This document shows positions 63,705 to 64,000 of a DNA stretch of 64,000 nt, in pieces. Within the stretch, counting starts at the first letter, position 1. Each line of letters opens with the position of its first letter. The DNA lies in IMG/VR virus record IMGVR_UViG_3300018432_000013, positions 1 through 64,000 of that record; one strand, given 5' to 3'. Source of the stretch: a virus. Below the pieces are notes generated by a model. It saw only the letters and a list, made by a program, of their open reading frames with translations, did not search any database and was not told the DNA's origin. The position numbers and the translations under genes were made by a program.

Positions 63705-64000
63705 TCAGCCTTTCGTATCAGAGAAGCGCGCAACATCGTCCTCAGTCAGGAGCGACGCCCACAGCTCATCCACATTGAGCATCAACCCGATCAAAACCTC
63801 GGTGATGCCCTGCTCCATGCTCGGCCGGATGAACCACGCCGAGGTCTTCAACCGAACGTGCTGTCGAACGACTCGGTTCTCCGGATCGACCACGAGATAC
63901 TCCACGAGCGAGGGAATGGTCGCGTAGGCGTTGAGCTTGGGGCCGAGGTCCACCGCACGCGTCGAGGGCGAGAGCACTTCCGCAATGAAGGTCGGATTCA
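63705..64000 (-). CDS. Uma2 (DUF820) family nuclease-like protein, partial
   Basis: The C-terminal 98 codons are visible; the N-terminus is beyond the right edge. FIAEVLSPSTRAVDLGPKLNAY (split after STR) and VEYLVVDPENRVVRQH are the defining Uma2 region, a PD-(D/E)XK-like fold with the catalytic E-x-LSPST and later hydrophobic-D strand. Uma2 proteins are common in cyanobacteria and myxobacteria and rare in phages. Function is unproven; a nuclease is likely by fold. Confidence 0.7.
   Translation of the reverse strand, partial: NPTFIAEVLSPSTRAVDLGPKLNAYATIPSLVEYLVVDPENRVVRQHVRLKTSAWFIRPSMEQGITEVLIGLMLNVDELWASLLTEDDVARFSDTKG

Noticed and set aside
1-64000. CRISPR arrays and tRNA genes
   Set aside because: No regularly spaced repeat array was seen and no stretch with recognisable tRNA arms was found by eye. 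A dedicated tRNA scan could still find a divergent one.

Overview
The window is almost entirely bacteriophage or prophage DNA of a contractile-tailed (myovirus) type. It is GC-rich (roughly 60-65% by eye) and densely coded, with many ATGA, GTGA and TGATG overlaps. A complete head and contractile-tail gene set lies mostly on the minus strand. The lysis cassette has spanin-like inner-membrane/periplasmic proteins, which points to a Gram-negative host. A high-GC proteobacterium (for example a myxobacterium or relative) would fit the composition, the Uma2 nuclease and the VapBC module, but nothing in the window proves the host. No integrase or attachment site was seen, so lytic versus temperate lifestyle is open. 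The left end (a broken HTH gene) and the right end (a Uma2 gene) are cut by the window.

Layout. 0-4.1 kb: small regulatory or unknown genes, including an IS3-OrfA-like HTH protein and a winged-helix, replication-initiator-like protein. 4.1-15.1 kb, plus strand: VWA protein, DUF3310-like protein, SbcC/gp46-like ATPase, lysis genes (M15 peptidase, holin candidate, two spanin-like proteins, membrane HExxH protein), RuvC-like resolvase, ThyX and an ATP-dependent DNA ligase. A VapBC toxin-antitoxin pair is inserted on the opposite strand. 15.1-36.1 kb, minus strand: tail genes from fibre and baseplate to tape measure, a -1 frameshifted assembly chaperone, tube, sheath and neck proteins. 36.1-37.2 kb, plus strand: probable small terminase and a C2H2 protein. 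37.2-38.6 kb, minus strand: oligoribonuclease-like exonuclease and small genes. 38.6-56.8 kb, minus strand: connector, a four-module LamG-like protein, major capsid, scaffold, XkdF-type protease, Mu-F-like protein, portal, metzincin and large terminase. 56.8-64 kb, minus strand: accessory genes including a PD-(D/E)XK exonuclease and Uma2.

The most unusual feature is a repeated, strand-oriented element, GGGCACYAAC, found a short fixed distance before genes that head transcription units on both strands. At eight sites it ends 6-9 nt before a start codon with no Shine-Dalgarno sequence. At four other sites it lies 17-32 nt upstream and a clear Shine-Dalgarno sequence intervenes. One copy sits in the 35-nt gap between a strong intrinsic terminator and the next start codon. 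This pattern is what a phage-specific promoter producing many leaderless mRNAs would look like. It also reveals small coupled ORFs that are otherwise easy to miss.

Other points of note are a well-formed C_CCT_TTG slippery site in the tail chaperone, a 39-aa membrane peptide hidden in the baseplate operon, a domain shared by the sheath and a baseplate protein, Ig-like repeats fused to the gpI-like protein, six NAHVKA repeats on a virion protein, and phage copies of an Orn-type exonuclease and a metzincin.
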